The notes: generated by a model not told the origin, from the letters alone. A stretch of DNA of 64,000 nucleotides from Pelobates cultripes (GCA_933207985.1 OW240916.1:294936744-295000743); one strand, 5' to 3'. Shown: positions 35,443-48,616, counted from the first letter of the stretch. Program-made: numbers and translations.

Positions 35443-36894
35443 TAAGCTTACAATCTAAAGATGTGATACACTTACACAACAGGTAAATACAGAGTCCATT
35501 TTGTAGCAGCAGCAAAAATGGCAGATTTCCAACTCAGAAAAGCCAACTCCACAGCCCGATTCCAATGTTAATGTGACAATAAAATCTTTTATTTTATCCA
35601 AATAATCACAGAGTCACGTGTATAAACATAAAGAAAATTAGGAGTAATGGAGAACAAACAACCTGACGCTTTTCGCGAAGAAAGATTTTTACAAAAGCCT
35701 TCATAAAAATACTTCAGGTTGTTTGTCCCCCTCCCTGTGTTTACTCTTGGTTATACGCATGCACGTGTAATGGTGGCATACAAAGACTAAAGTAAGGCTT
35801 TAAAATGTAGAAGTGCAAGTCATCATCAGAAAAGAGTTGTTGGATTAGAACATACTTATTAACTGAGGAGCATATGTAGGTTGGGAGACCATTATAAGTG
35901 CATTATGGTTATTTTGAATTGAATGAAGGAACGTATAGGGACACAGCGTAAACATTCAGTAGAAGGGTGGGGTATATGATGAGTGGGAGGTTAAGTTAAT
36001 GAGTCTTGTCACTACATGTATAATGCATTTTAAAGGGATTTCTAAGACTGAAAGAGACCGGTGAGTGGCATGTTGCTGTAGTCAAGATGGAGGCCATTTT
36101 CCAGCACCATGAGGACTTGCTGTAGCCCAGCAGGTGCTAGGAATTCTTGATGCTTTTGCCCGAGTGGGAACAGGAATATCCCCCCACCGGTCCAGAGGCG
36201 GGGGAGGATACGGGGCAGCTGCTTCAACCCTGTAGCACCAGGCTGAGAGATTGACCATTTCTCCCCTCCGTGGATCACGCCAGGTGAGTAAGCCTCAGCT
36301 TTGACAGGCCGTAGGCTAAAAAGTGTGACTCCAAAGTGCCACCAAATGGCTTCCTAACTGTCAGAGTCAAGTTAGCTATCAATTGGGTAGGTCTGTGGGA
36401 TGCCACTTCGCTTTAAAGTTATGGATTATTGGAATTGTGTGAGGAGCTCACACTAAACACAGCTGTTGGCCATGATGGTCAGGCCCTCTTTCCTCCCCCC
36501 CATTTTATCTATTTGTAACACATAAATGATTAGAAGAAAATAATGTGGGGTGGGGTGGGAGGGAGGGACAGACATGCCTACCAATCGACATGCAGGAATG
36601 GAGATGTGTCTTGTAGAATGCATCCACAGGGTCCAGATTATGCTGAATTTGGTGCTCGTATATGAGCCATCTCTTCATGGTTTCTATTTGATTGAAGTGA
36701 ATGCATCATCCTTGAAAGTTGAAGTGCTGTTTTAGCTATGTTCATTCTAGTTACTAGCAGTATGTGTAGTATAAGAGGTTTGATAAGGTTGGTTATCTTG
36801 GGTGTGAACATGTCTAATAGGCAGTTTTGTCTCGCCATGATACAAGCACTTGTTATCTTTCTAACCTGGCCACTCCACAATACTTATCTAATAT
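35443..36894. other. Mixed sequence with dispersed-repeat pieces
   Basis: AACCTGACGCTTTTCGCG (near 35661) and CTTTTATTTTATCCAAA (35587) are phrases that look repeat-derived. A GC-rich stretch at 36050-36300 carries the phrase AGATGGAGGCCATTTTCC. No protein domain is recognisable, and the minus-strand ORF at 36638-36880 is unassigned. Confidence 0.35.
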
Positions 36895-37130
36895 AGATTC
36901 TCTATAGTTCAAGCGCTATCTATCTAATGCAACCTCTCATACAAGCTCTGTCTAATAAGGTCTCTATGATATAGTAAGCTCTATGTATCTAATGAGGTCT
37001 CTCTATCATATAGCAAGCACTATGTATCTAATGAGGTTTCTCTATGATACAAACACTATCTATCTAGTGATGTCTCTCTATGATATAAGCACTATTTATT
37101 TATCTAATGTAGCTTCTCTCTGAGAGGAGT
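36895..37130 (+). repeat. Minisatellite, unit about 36-39 bp
   Basis: Units contain CTATGTATCTAATGAGG plus TCTCTCTATGATATAAGCA, repeated with variation about six times. It directly precedes the CATGGCCTC array. Confidence 0.85.
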
Positions 37131-37314
37131 ATCTGTCTGATGTGGTTTATTGAATGTAGGCTTTATTTGTTTAATATCTAGCTAATTTGTGTGTTATCTA
37201 ATGTGATTAGTGAAGCAGTAGTATATCTGTCATGGGGGTGGTATTATTCAGTAATTATGCCCTTTGTATTTCAAGGCACTTAGCTGACTACAACATATCT
37301 AACTAAGAAATCCT

Positions 37315-38280
37315 CCAGTTGGGCATGGCCTCCCTTAATGGGCATGGCCTCCCTTAATGAGCATGGCCCAACTTATATGAACATGGCCTCACTTATATGG
37401 GCATGGCCTCACTTATATGGGCATGGCCTCACTTATATGGGCATGGCCTCACTTTTATGAACAAATCCTCCCTAATATGAACATAGCCTCTCTTATATGG
37501 ACATAGCCTTCCTTGTATGAACACGGCTTTCCTACATAGATATGGGCAATGTCTCTCTGATTAGACTATGCTCTCTGTATATCTTCACATGGCTTCCTTA
37601 TACAGGGACATGGCATCATTATATATATTGACATATTATATATATATTACATGGCCTCATATATATTGATATGGCCTCTGTATTTATATTGGCATGGTCT
37701 TCTTATACAGGGACATGGCATCCTTATTTATATTGACATAGCTCCTAATATATATTGACATGGCTTTCTTATATATATCGACATGGTCTTCTTATAGAGG
37801 GACATTGTCTCCTTGTATATATTGACATGGCTTCCTTACAAAGGGACATGGACATATATTGACATGGCCTACTTATATATATTGATATAACCTCCTTATA
37901 TATATATTGTCATGGCCTCCTTATAGAGGGACACGGCCTCCTTACATATATTGTCATGGCCTCCTTATAGAGGGACACGGCCTCCTTATATATATTGTCA
38001 TGGCCTCCTTATAGAGGGACACGGCCTCCTTATATATATTGTCATGGACTCCTTACATAGAGACATAGACATATGTTGACTTGGCCTACCTATATATATT
38101 GTAATGGACTCCTTATACAGGTACATGGCCTCTTTATATATATATTGTCGTGGCCTCCTTAAGTATGGGCACAGTCCTCCTATGTGTAGACAGGACCTCC
38201 CTACTTGTAGACACAGCCTTATGTATGAACCTGTCCTTCCTATATATGGACAAGGCCTCGCTGTATATAACAAAATCTTC
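37315..38280 (+). repeat. Compound CATGGCCTC minisatellite with higher-order units
   Basis: The first part (37320-37450) repeats a 20-bp unit, GGCCTCACTTATATGGGCAT. Later the unit becomes a dimer of about 44 bp in which TATTGTCATGGCCTCCTTAT alternates with AGAGGGACACGGCCTCC. TATATATATTGACATGG variants fill the middle. Short ORFs such as 38104-38289 and its antisense are by-products of the array. Confidence 0.9.
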
Positions 38281-41200
38281 ATGTTTTAACATTTTCAATC
38301 TATGATTTCTGACCCTGTGTATTTCATACTTCAATTCCAAAATAGAGACTAGTGGACGTCACATCCATTGGGGAAACATATCTCAGCTTGACCCAATATC
38401 TTGGAAAGATGACATGAATCAATTGGTTTTTTTTTATTTTTGTTGCTCATTTAAACCCTGCAATATTTGGGATATTCACTATTTATTTGTTAAGTCATGC
38501 AGTAGTGTGCTTCTAGAGGTTAAAAACCCAACAGCTCTGCTTAGATGTGTTTATTGCAGTATCAAATCTACACTTTCTTAACACCGTCACCCAAATCTCC
38601 ACCACGCAGAGACTCTCAAATAAACAATTCACAGTTTTATAATGCAAATCATTTCATTTGTGATTATAATCCCTATTCAATGTACTCATTTACTCATAAA
38701 GACGCTAAAATCCAGAAAGCACAAAAAGAAAACACATCTATCAATTCCCCGTTTTCCCAGTCCCCTGCCTGATCTTATATTGTTTTAATCGAGTCCAACT
38801 GATGTAGGAATATTTCACGAGAACACACATACACACTGTGTCTTTATTAAACAAACGCTTGCTTAAGTTTTCCAGCCTTCGAAGACTAATCTCTGCCAAG
38901 AAAAATCAAATAAAGTGGCTAAGAAATGTGCTTTAGTTCAGTAAGAGGACCAAATCATTTTTTAATAAATATTTAGCCAATGTTTTAGGAGAGAAAGAGG
39001 CCAAAAGTAACAAAGACTGGGCATACTTGTTTATATTTCTGGTTCGGAGTTAGAACTTTCTCCTCACTGTTGACTACTGACACATACAGGTTAATTTCCA
39101 CATGGAAATCAATAAACTTTCTTTTGCTTTGTAAGGAGGGGCTCGGACAAATCATGTTAATCTGTTTAGCATGTGTGCTGTACGAGAAGTCAGACCACCA
39201 CAGTGACTTGTGTTTTATTTTTTTTACTTTTTTTTTATTTTTTTTTAAACTACAGCAGCAGAAACCAATGGCCCTGTGGGGTACTTAATGTTGAGGAACT
39301 TGTGTAAGGAATCACTTTATAAATGTTTTCCTTCATAATCTGAATAAACCTTGGTTAAACGTTAGCCATTCTCCCCCCCCCCCACCCTCCTCCTTTGCCC
39401 TCCCCACCCTCCAGAAATGTACAAACAATGTTTTTTTCTACAATTAACCACATGGAAGAGTGATATAATTAGTATATTTAACCAATGTCTTTCAACACTA
39501 GGAAATGTTTCTGACAAATTGCTTGAAGGAATTGTTTAACTTCACACAGTTGTAGACGACATGGTTGACGATCAATATGTCTTTCATGCTCCAGCTGGTA
39601 ATTTTGACCATCAGAGGACCTTTTTTTTTTTTTTTTAAATGACCCATAAATATAATGGGCCAAAAAATACGTGTTTGTAGAATGCTACTTGGAGCTTAAT
39701 GTCATTAATTATTATTTGTGAATCAATGCTAGAGTAATGGTTAGTATTAAGCACTAGAGTACTAGGGAGTTAGAATTCAGGGTGGGATTTAGGGATTATG
39801 AATGTAGAGTGTTGAACATTTTTGGTGTAATTGTGGTTACGGGAGTTGGTGTTATGAGTCACTCACTGACAAATTCTCTATTGATAAAAAAGTCCCCCTA
39901 ACACTATATGCCCTTTAAACTTAAACACCTCTAAATCTAAGCCCTCCTAACCCATCTAAAGGCTTCCTAAACATATCTTAATCTCCCCCTATCCTTAAAT
40001 GTACTCTATCAGCTGATTGCTATAAATAATGCTATTATAATATCAGTAACTTCACATGTAAACCTTGACTTTTCAACAGTCTATTCTATTTATGCATTTT
40101 GTTTTATTATTACACAAGTACTTTGACTTCCAACGTACCTCTATGAACACACAGGTGGCCTCATAACCTATATACAAAAATGTATATAAATATTTCAATA
40201 ATCCCATAATACTCTTTAAAGCATGAAAATCGATTCCAGGGTCTTTGCAAAGACCCAGGTAAATAACTGCTGAGTGTCTTGTTTTGTTCTAACTATTTCT
40301 ATTTGTATTTATATATGATTATTTTTAAGACTTTAAAGACTTTGTAGATTTATACATTTCATTAATACCTTCTTTTTCAACTTACTGTAAACATAAGTAG
40401 GAATTGCAGAGCACACAGACATTACCGCTATTAGCTCTGATTGATTTTGTACAAATCTGAAACTATTTGCGACAGATTATCTGGTGAATTGTGGAGAATT
40501 GACGAATGGTATAAAACCATTATCTGACATTGACCATACACTAACTTTATTGTTTTTATTAATCTTTGCTGGAGTGACGAGGGCCTGCGAGTCCTACCTA
40601 ACCACGCTTTTCTGTATCCCGTCCATGAAAATACTTCAATGAAAAACTTATATTTCTTGAAAAATATTATCGGAAAATACTAAATGGGGGGAGATCTCTA
40701 ATTCAGTTACACAAGCAAACTCTCCAAAATGTGTCCTCCTTATATCTTGATATTATGTAATTTGAACATTAGGGTCACCAGAAAATAAAGTTTTCGTTTT
40801 AGATACTCATGGGCTACAAACAGAGCAGAATGTTCTATATTCCAGTAGACAGTATCACACAAACAATCAGTGCTATAGAATAACTATTTACAATGTATCC
40901 TATCAGCATTGTATCTGAAATGAGAGCTAATCACATCGTTTGTGTGGTCCCACAAATCTCAAACCAGGAGCTATAGCATTGCATTGGGCCCACTAATTCA
41001 TTTTTTTGAAAATGCAATATACTCTTTTGTATATAACTATGAATCATCTGTTCTGTCTGAAACACTGATTATTATTCTTAGACGAATGAAACTGAAAACT
41101 CTTTCAACTAATCAAAGCATTATCTGAGAAAGTGTTTGTTTTCCTAAGGGTTTTTTAAGTGACTGGCTGGGATTCTCTGTCCTTGATTCATTGGATCAGA

Positions 41201-41705
41201 CGTTCAGGAGCTGTTTTGATATTTACAATGCTTTCCATTTGGACAAAGCTTACGAAATCCATCATCATTGCAGTTTTTCTCTGCTTAATCCCAGACACCC
41301 AGCAGTCTGGCACACATAATTGTATAACAAATAATTAAAGTCGATAAGTCGATTGGAGATGTATGTATGTATATGTGCATGTAAAGAAAAGATAGATTAT
41401 ATTTATTACCAAAAATTGCAGAGAGAGAGAATAAAAATAGTAGAAGGTAGTTTGACATTAAGGGGAAAAAAAGAACACAGAATAAAATTAAAGAAAACTG
41501 AAAATGTATGTTCTTCTGCCAGAATTAAAATGAACTTTCAGTTTGTTACTAAGGCTGGGTGAAAACTAGACATTTACTTGTTTTATTGTACAAATGCAAA
41601 TTCATCCAATCTTTCTATAATTCACATGATTTATAGTTCACTAAATGTCCACATTCTAAAGTTCTTAGGCGGTGGGATGGGGCAGATGGAGGGACCTGTC
41701 CAGTA
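38281..41705. other. Long AT-rich interval, nothing recognised
   Basis: It contains poly-T runs (39220-39246), a C-run at 39373-39382 and a poly-T at 39621-39636. No domain-bearing ORF or repeat boundary is visible. Confidence 0.5.
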
Positions 41706-42185
41706 TTAAAGGACCACTCTAGGCACCCAGACCACTTCAGCTTAATGAAGTGGTCTGGGTGCCAGGTCCTTCTAGGGTTAACCCATTCTTTTACAAACAT
41801 AGCAGTTTCAGGGGTTAAGCCTTCCCCCAAATCCTCTAGCGGCTGTCTCATTGACAGCCGCTAGAGGCGCTTGCGTGATTCTCACTGTGAAAATCACAGT
41901 GAGAGCACGCAAGCGTCCATAGGAAAGCATTGTAAATGCTTTCCTATGCGACCGGCTGAATGCGCGCGCAGCTCTTGCCGCACGTGTGCATTCAGCCGAC
42001 GGGGCGGATCGGAGGCGGAGAGGAGGAGGAGAGCTCCCCGCCCAGCGCTGGAAACAGGTAAGTTTTTACCCCTTTGTCCCTTCCAGAGCCGGGCGGGAGG
42101 GGGTCTCTGAGGGTGGGGGCACCCTCAGGGCACTATAGTGCCAGGAAAACTAGTATGTTTTCCTGGCACTATAGTGGTCCTTTAA
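41706..42185 (+). mobile_element. TTAA-flanked MITE (T2-like), copy 2
   Basis: TTAA at 41706-41709 and 42182-42185 bounds AGGACCACTCTAGG on the left and CTATAGTGGTCCT on the right. It has the same two subterminal hairpins as copy 1, plus an internal hairpin of TTCTCACTGTGAAAATC with its inverse. Interior phrases such as GCTGAATGCGCGCGC and GGAGAGGAGGAGGAGAGC are shared with copies 1, 3 and 4. Confidence 0.8.
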
Positions 42186-42536
42186 TTACTACTCACCGAC
42201 TATACACTTTTTTATACTCTAATTAGTGTCCATTGAATTTGCATTCTTTAAAATGAGAAAAACCCTTCAACATTCACAATGCAACTTTATAATTCCCATC
42301 ATATTGAAAAAATAAATTCATCCAACCCAAGGGCTATTTTAAAAATAACCCTACCTGTTAGGTTAGGTATTTATGCCCTTGTGGTTGACTGTTTTGACAT
42401 TCGGGTCTTCGTTTGTGTTTTCAATACAATCATAATCGAAAATGTCAGGGCCAGTAAGCTAGAAGTTAGAAACTGTGACTGTATAAGTTAGAAACTGTTT
42501 TTATTTTAAAACTTGGCTGCATTTCAGTCGTCATAA

Positions 42537-43741
42537 TTAAAGGGTCATTCCAGCCACCATGACCACTTCAGTGATTTGAAGTAATCATGGTGGCAGGAGA
42601 AAGTATGTGCAAAATTTGTGCATGAAACGCTGCACATCCGGAGATATTTGCATTTGTGTGATAAGGGCTAGTTGCACCCCCGACACATGTGACTATTGCA
42701 GATTGGCAAATGTCAATCCTGTGCAAAAAATATGTCCATTGTCAGGGCCTACTGCACGCTGGCAACAAATATAATTAGCTCTTCCATTGTATTCAGCATG
42801 CCGGCAAGTGAAAGCTTGTTCTCCCCTCTCTCTATGAGAAGCCCTTGATTGGAACGTGCAATGGCCTTGGTCACGTAGGATGGAGGAATGGAGAACAGCT
42901 CCGAGAGCATTGCCCAGCGCTGGATTAAAGGTAAGTTTTTCAAGGGGGGACCTAGCTTGACAGATATGGCATTGTAAATTAAAAAACAATTTTTTAGCTT
43001 CTGAACAGTGGTGCAGATATCAGGGTTAACCACTCATATCCACCCCCAAAACAATTATAAAAAATCTAAAAATGATACCGCACTCAAAAAGATATCTTGG
43101 AAAATCTCAGTTAATCATATTTTATTAATGCACATATATTGCCATAACATTGGAAAGTGCAAATGCTAGGTGTCTGAAATATCAGCCTAAATGATAAGTA
43201 CAATATATTGAAAGTGCAGATACTCCAATACCCACAACCCACACCTAGTGAGTGTATACACTGATCAAACAAAATGTGCAAAATATACAAAAAAATATAT
43301 AAACTAAAAATGCAGGCAAATACCCTCTCAAAGAGTTGCAATGCATATAAATAGAAATATAGCATTCAGGATAAATATGTGTATTTAGCATGTGATCCTA
43401 ACTTCCTCAAGATAGTAAGGAACAATTTAGGTGATCTGCCCATGATACCTGATAAACTTAGTTGGTATTATCCATCCTCCAAAAAAATAAAATATCGAAA
43501 ATATGTAAAAAATTAAAATTGTACAAAAAAGGAAAAAAATTTAAAACGTATAAAAAAGTGCACATGTATAGACACTTTCAAAAGTCCCCAACTAAATCAT
43601 CAGTTCTCCATAGGAAATGTAAAGGTTAGATCTCACCTATCTACACATATTTATACGGAGTGCTCTATTTCTATTTATATTTTTTTGACACTGACACTCA
43701 CCATCTTGGAATGAACTGATCTGCCTGTTTGACCCCTTTAA
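42537..43741. repeat. Possible larger T2-like element
   Basis: TTAAAGGGTCATTCCAGCC at 42537 is followed by the hairpin CCACCATGACCACTTCA with its near-inverse. GACCCCTTTAA at 43731-43741 would be a compatible right end. At 1.2 kb this is longer than its relatives, and the AT-rich part from about 43060 may be a separate insertion. A related sequence lies at 53287-53719. Confidence 0.4.
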
Positions 43742-44821
43742 TGTACAATAGAGCAGCGATGATGACTTTTTGTGTCATTAACCAGTTGTGTTCCAAATCA
43801 GCATTGATATCCATGTATGTTTCTTTAAAATGTTCAAATTGGATATTTTGGGATATTACACATAATGTGTTGTGTTACTTTTTTTCAATGTTATTTTTAT
43901 GTTACAAAGTTTATTTGTATGTATATGCTTTAAATGGTTACCATGAAATCAATAGTACATATTTGGAGTTTCTAGTTCAGCTGATACAAAACCACTTCAA
44001 AGTATTGGGTAAATGTTATCAAAGTGTCCTCTTGGCTCGCCAGGTTATTTTGGAATGTCTAAGTGTCCAATGGCTCCATTAATGTTTAATAACTCTTTTT
44101 TTGGAATGGATATGGGGCTATTTTTGATACAGAGACTGTGATCACTTCAATATTGTTAGTGGCAGGGATATTGCTAGGATCCAAAAACACCCAGGGCTCG
44201 AGTCAAAAAAAAATATTTGGTAAACCCTTCCTAAAACCCCTCCCATGGCCCCTCCCCAAATCCCATCCTTGCCCTTCCTCAATTCCACCACTTAAGACGC
44301 TTTATTAAAAACTCCTAGTAAGTGAAAGACACATACACAGATATGTAAATATACAAGCAATGTCTCTAAGAAAAGGGAGATATCACCTGCACAAATATTT
44401 TCCTCCAGTCAAAATGTAAGCCACTTCTATCTGTGATTCCTAAACACAATATTAATAAACTGTGAGTCCATAATATGAATTTAAAGTCCTTTTCAGGAAT
44501 CCCTCTGCAGCTCCTTTTATTTGGGAATCCTCCAGAAATCAAGCAAATAACAGAAAAGGCTCTGAAAAGAAGTGTGAACCAAAAAAACATATGTAGTGTA
44601 GTATTTTTTTACTATGTTTCGTAGATCCTTGGGGCATAGAGCAATTTTCCGGTGATATAAGATTGGTTCCCTCCTCCTTACACTATACTTGTACATAACA
44701 GGACATTATTTCAATATGTTTTAACTTTTGTTTTATAGTATGTTTCTAACAATACATACAATGTATCCCAAATGTTAGGCAAAATAATAGTACACATTTT
44801 TTTTTTACATACATATATACC
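43742..44821. other. Anonymous sequence
   Basis: The ORF at 43729-44082 (117 codons) has no recognisable domain and average AT-rich composition. Nothing else is identified. Confidence 0.45.
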
Positions 44822-45149
44822 CTTATAATCAGTGGCGGAACTACCGCAGTTGCAGTGGTCGCATCTGCAACCGGGCCTGTCACTCCAGGCATCCAGGCGT
44901 CCCGGGTGCCCGCCGCCATGTGTTGCACACGTTAAGGGGCCCATCGGGTGACCCTAACAGCATGGGCAATGAATATCCAGGGGGCCAGTCAGCACTGTGG
45001 CGCTTTAACAGCACAACCCTGTGATGAAGTCACAGCGCAGGATGGAAAGAGGAGGGAGTCAGAGTGGGATCAATGATTCCCATCAGGCTGAGCCACCACT
45101 GGACCCCTCCTGCATCTAAAAGGTAGGAAACAGGAAAGTGACTTAAACA

Positions 45150-45560
45150 TTTTGCATGTGTGTGTGTATGTGTTAGTGAATGTGTGTCTGTATGTATGTC
45201 TCTGTATGTGTGTCTGTATGTGTGTGTCTGTCTGTGTGTATGTGTGTGTGTGTCTGTGTGTATGTGTGTGTGTGTGTTTGTTTGTATGTATGTGTGTGTG
45301 TATGTATGTGTGTGTCTACATGTCTGTGTCTGTATGTATGTGTGTGTGTCTGTATGTATGGGTCTCTGTGTGCATGTGTGTGTGTCTGTATGTATGGGTC
45401 TCTATGTGCATGTGTGTGTTTGTATGTATGTGTGTGTCTGTATGTATGTGTGTGTTTGTGTGTGTGTGTTTGTATGTATGTGTGTTTGTATGTATGTGTG
45501 TGTCTACATATGTCTACATGACAGTGTGTGTGTCATGTGTGTGTCTATGTGTATGTCTGC
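45150..45560 (+). repeat. TG-rich minisatellite
   Basis: Variants of TGTGTGTCTGTATGTATG with GGTCTCTGTGTGCA links are repeated. ORFs of 113-165 codons in all three forward frames are repeat artefacts. Confidence 0.92.
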
Positions 45561-45649
45561 ATGTGTGGGAGGGGGTCGGGGATGTCTGGGGCATCAGGGA
45601 CGTATGGGGTGGAGGGTAGACATGTGGGGGGGCACCAGAACAATTTTCG

Positions 45650-45925
45650 TAATTTAAGGACATAGTCTTAAATTAGAAGGGCAAAGGTTTAAAAATAATA
45701 TCCAGAAGTATTACTTTACTTAGAGGGTAGTGGATACATGGAATAGCCTTCCAGCTGAAGTGGTAGAGGTTAACACAGTAAAGGAGTTTAAGCATTCTTC
45801 GGATATGCATAAGGCTATCATAACTATAAGATAAGACCAGGGACTAATCAAAGTATTTTTAAAAATTGGGCAGACTAGATGGGCTGAATGGTTCTTATCT
45901 GCCGTCACATTCTATGTTTCTATGG
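45650..45925 (+). mobile_element. CR1-like LINE, copy C, nested in the hAT element
   Basis: It matches the last part of copy B from GGACATAGTCTTAAATTAG through the TTTCTATG end. The host sequence on both sides shares a G-run plus CACCAG(A/G)(A/G)CAATTTTCG (45624-45649 and 45926-45953), which is consistent with a target duplication of about 26 bp. Confidence 0.8.
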
Positions 45926-45995
45926 GTGGGGGGGGTCACCAGAGCAATTTTCGCACCGGGGCCCTGTGGTTTCTAGTTACGCCTCTACTTATAAC

Positions 45996-46720
45996 CGCAT
46001 ACTCTGCAAATCAATTTATCTAAACAGTGAACATATACATATATACATTTGCAAATGATACACATTTTAATAAAACCTATCTCTCTCTTATACTCCCTCC
46101 CCTTTTTCCCTCGCCATGGTTTTTCTTATTTTAACCCCCACACACACTTTTAAAAATAAAAATAAAATAATTTTACAAAATTACTAAAAATATTTTATAA
46201 ACGAATATTTATTTATTTTTTTATATAAAGTTTCATAGAAAACTTATAAAATAAATACCTAAATAAGATAATTACCTTAATAATTAATTTGTTAACTAAA
46301 TGCTGCGAAATCTAAGTCTTTATTTATTCCTCCGTTTTCCAGTGTTCCTAATTTAAAAACCAGGACGCTTCTCTCTGACTTAGTATTTGAAATCTCTCAA
46401 GTGTCCTCCCCATGTTGTTTCAGGAAGTGTGTATGTGCCCAGTGGTTATTTTTCTTATTGGCTGTTAAATGCTCATTTATTATTTGTGCAAATTTTTACT
46501 TTTTAACATGTTTGTCCTACATACGACTTCCCACAACGAGATTTCAACAAATACATCACATGTGGAGTTGCACTTAATAAAAGTTTGCATGATTTTCTCC
46601 CACACTCCTGCTGGTGTGCATGGCTGCAGCCTGAGTGAAGAGACCCTTATTGGATTCCAAAAAAAGTGAAAGTAAAATAAAAGGAATTCCTTTAGGCTAT
46701 ACCCATCTTCATAGATACGC
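45996..46720. other. AT-rich interval
   Basis: Nothing recognised. Confidence 0.5.
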
Positions 46721-46724
46721 ATCT

Positions 46725-46960
46725 TGCACAAGCATGCAGAGGTACAGACACAAAGACAGGAACTGACACATACATACACTGACAGGCATAAACCAGCACA
46801 GATAGGTACTGACAGGTACACACAGACACCAATAGACACACACAGGCATAGACAGGCACACACAGCTTCAGACAAGCACACACAGGCACAAACATGTACA
46901 CACAGAAACAAAGGCATATACAGACACAAACAGGCACATACATTTACAGTAATGTGCATC
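46725..46960 (+). repeat. Degenerate CA-rich array
   Basis: Units near 10 bp such as GACAGGCACA and CACACAGGCA are repeated irregularly. ORFs across it are artefacts. Confidence 0.8.
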
Positions 46961-47219
46961 ACAGAGCTCCACAGCTATAAAACAGAGTAATTTGAATTCT
47001 GTATGTCAGTAAGACAAAGTTCAACGTAATAACCCTCACAATTGCTGGTGACTTGTTTCTGGTGTCACCATAAGTTGGATACCAGAGGACAAAGTAGGAC
47101 AGGTCCACACTGGTGAAGTAAACTCTCCTGTTATCATAAGTCTACTTTTGTTGCTTTTTACTATATTTTCTGAAGACAAAGTGGAACAGGGGCAGGAAAC
47201 AGTATTTTCCCTTTGGCTG

Positions 47220-47450
47220 CTTGTGGGATTCTGTGTGTGTTAAGGGTGCTGTTTGTAGTGTTTGGTGTGTAAATAGATGTATTTGTTTTGTGTTTGTGGT
47301 GTAGTATGTGTGCGGACCGTAGAGAGAGTCTGTGTGGGATGTAGTGTGTTTTTGCTGGTGATGCAGTGTGTGTGTGTTTGTAGGGTATGTAGTCTGTGAA
47401 AGAAATGTATTCTGTGTGTGCTGGTTATGCAATGTGTGTAGTTTCATATC
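47220..47450 (+). repeat. Degenerate TG-rich array
   Basis: Irregular repeats of TGTGTTTGTAGTGT and GGTGATGCAGTGTGTG type. It resembles the TG-rich arrays carried by hAT elements elsewhere, but no hAT ends are seen. Confidence 0.6.
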
Positions 47451-47761
47451 GGGGGTCTTTGCAAAATATGCAAAGACGCCAGAAGGTGACAGAACCACTT
47501 TAACAATTTGCTTCTCATTCTACAGCCCAGATGACGTAAAGGTGAGAGAGCTGGTGTGACGGAAATGGAGAAGAGACTATATTGTCAGGACTCTTGTGAT
47601 TACTCTTTTCAGAGGTTGCAGCCCATTGTCATCCAGATTCATCAATCTGTACTTCTAAGAACTCATTAACTGCACTAATTAACTCATGAGTGTGTGGACT
47701 TAAGCAGTTTGACCGAGTAACATGGAAAGTTCTCACATATGCATATATTGTATTTCAATTA

Positions 47762-47905
47762 AACATAGAAACATAGAATGTGATGGCAAATAAGAACCAT
47801 TTGGCTCATCTAGTCTGCCCAATTTTCGAACTTATAATCAGTCCCTTGCCTTATCTTAAGTCTAGGATAGCCTTATGCCTATCCCACGTATGCTTAAACT
47901 CCCTT
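47762..47905 (-). mobile_element. CR1-like LINE tail, copy D
   Basis: On the minus strand it runs from GGGAGTTTAAGCATACGTGG to the ACATTCTATGTTTCTATG end. Only about 140 bp of the 3' end are retained. Confidence 0.8.
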
Positions 47906-48064
47906 GAATAAAGTTCAATTCACTAAAATTCACAGTTCAAGGAATAAATCCATGTTTGTTTCTGTTTCTGTCACCGATTATCTCCACTATATGTCCTTAA
48001 ATGTGAAATTTACTGTGAATTCACTTTTAATTCCCAACAATTACCTCTTCAGTAATATTCCCAC
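47906..48064. other. Anonymous sequence
   Basis: Nothing recognised. Confidence 0.4.
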
Positions 48065-48135
48065 ATTAAAATTTTAAGGAGCTGCAGAATACGTTGGCGC
48101 TTTATAAATGCCAATAATAATTATTGTAATAATAA
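48065..48135 (-). repeat. Reverse-oriented copy of the GCACCAACATATTC dispersed repeat
   Basis: GAGCTGCAGAATACGTTGGC followed by GCTTTATAAATGCCAATAAT and an ATT-rich tail mirrors the repeat at 33610-33790. Confidence 0.65.
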
Positions 48136-48616
48136 TAGTAATTAACTCTGATAATTGCATGATTTACAGAAATTTCCTCTTAATATGTCCATTCTCCAAT
48201 GTTGTATGATATATTATATTATTTTAAAACATTAATTAAAAAAAATATTTGACATAATATGTCCATTCTCTTGTGTTTTCTTATAGTAGTAGAATGGGTT
48301 CCCTCTGAGATTTCATTCTAATTATTTGATTGACATGGTTCCATAAGTTATATGTAGCATGATGACAAAGCTGCAATGTTTATTCAGCATTGTATTAAGC
48401 TGCTGAATCATGTACGACCCATGGGAGACACATTACAAAGCATAGAGTTTTCTATTTCATGGAAGAAAATCACAAACAGAGATGTATCAGATTTAGTACT
48501 TTGGTTACATGAGTCACGCTCTAAATTGGACAGAGGAAGACACATCTGGAAATCAATGTAACTTTAATTAGTGATGGATGCAAAGTATAAAAAGTGCAGG
48601 AAGTTGGAATAACATA

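Larger units (their letters stand above)
44830..45987. mobile_element. Non-autonomous hAT element with TG-rich minisatellite, copy 2
   Basis: It starts CAGTGGCGGAACTACCG and ends TAGTTACGCCTCTA. CTTATAAT (44822-44829) and CTTATAAC (45988-45995) flank it with seven of eight matches. As in copy 1, a GC-rich 5' part with CAACCGGGCC is followed by a TG array and then GCACCGGGGCCC. A CR1 tail (45650-45925) is inserted just before the right end. Confidence 0.85.

Noticed and set aside
34703..35486. Several overlapping ORFs of more than 200 codons on both strands
   Set aside because: They run through a TG-rich minisatellite that lacks stop triplets in several frames. The predicted proteins are low-complexity and occur in multiple frames at once.
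43729..44082. 117-codon ORF in AT-rich DNA
   Set aside because: No domain, ordinary composition, and no supporting context.
45152..45657. Cys/Val-rich ORFs of 113-165 codons
   Set aside because: TG-array artefact, present in three frames.
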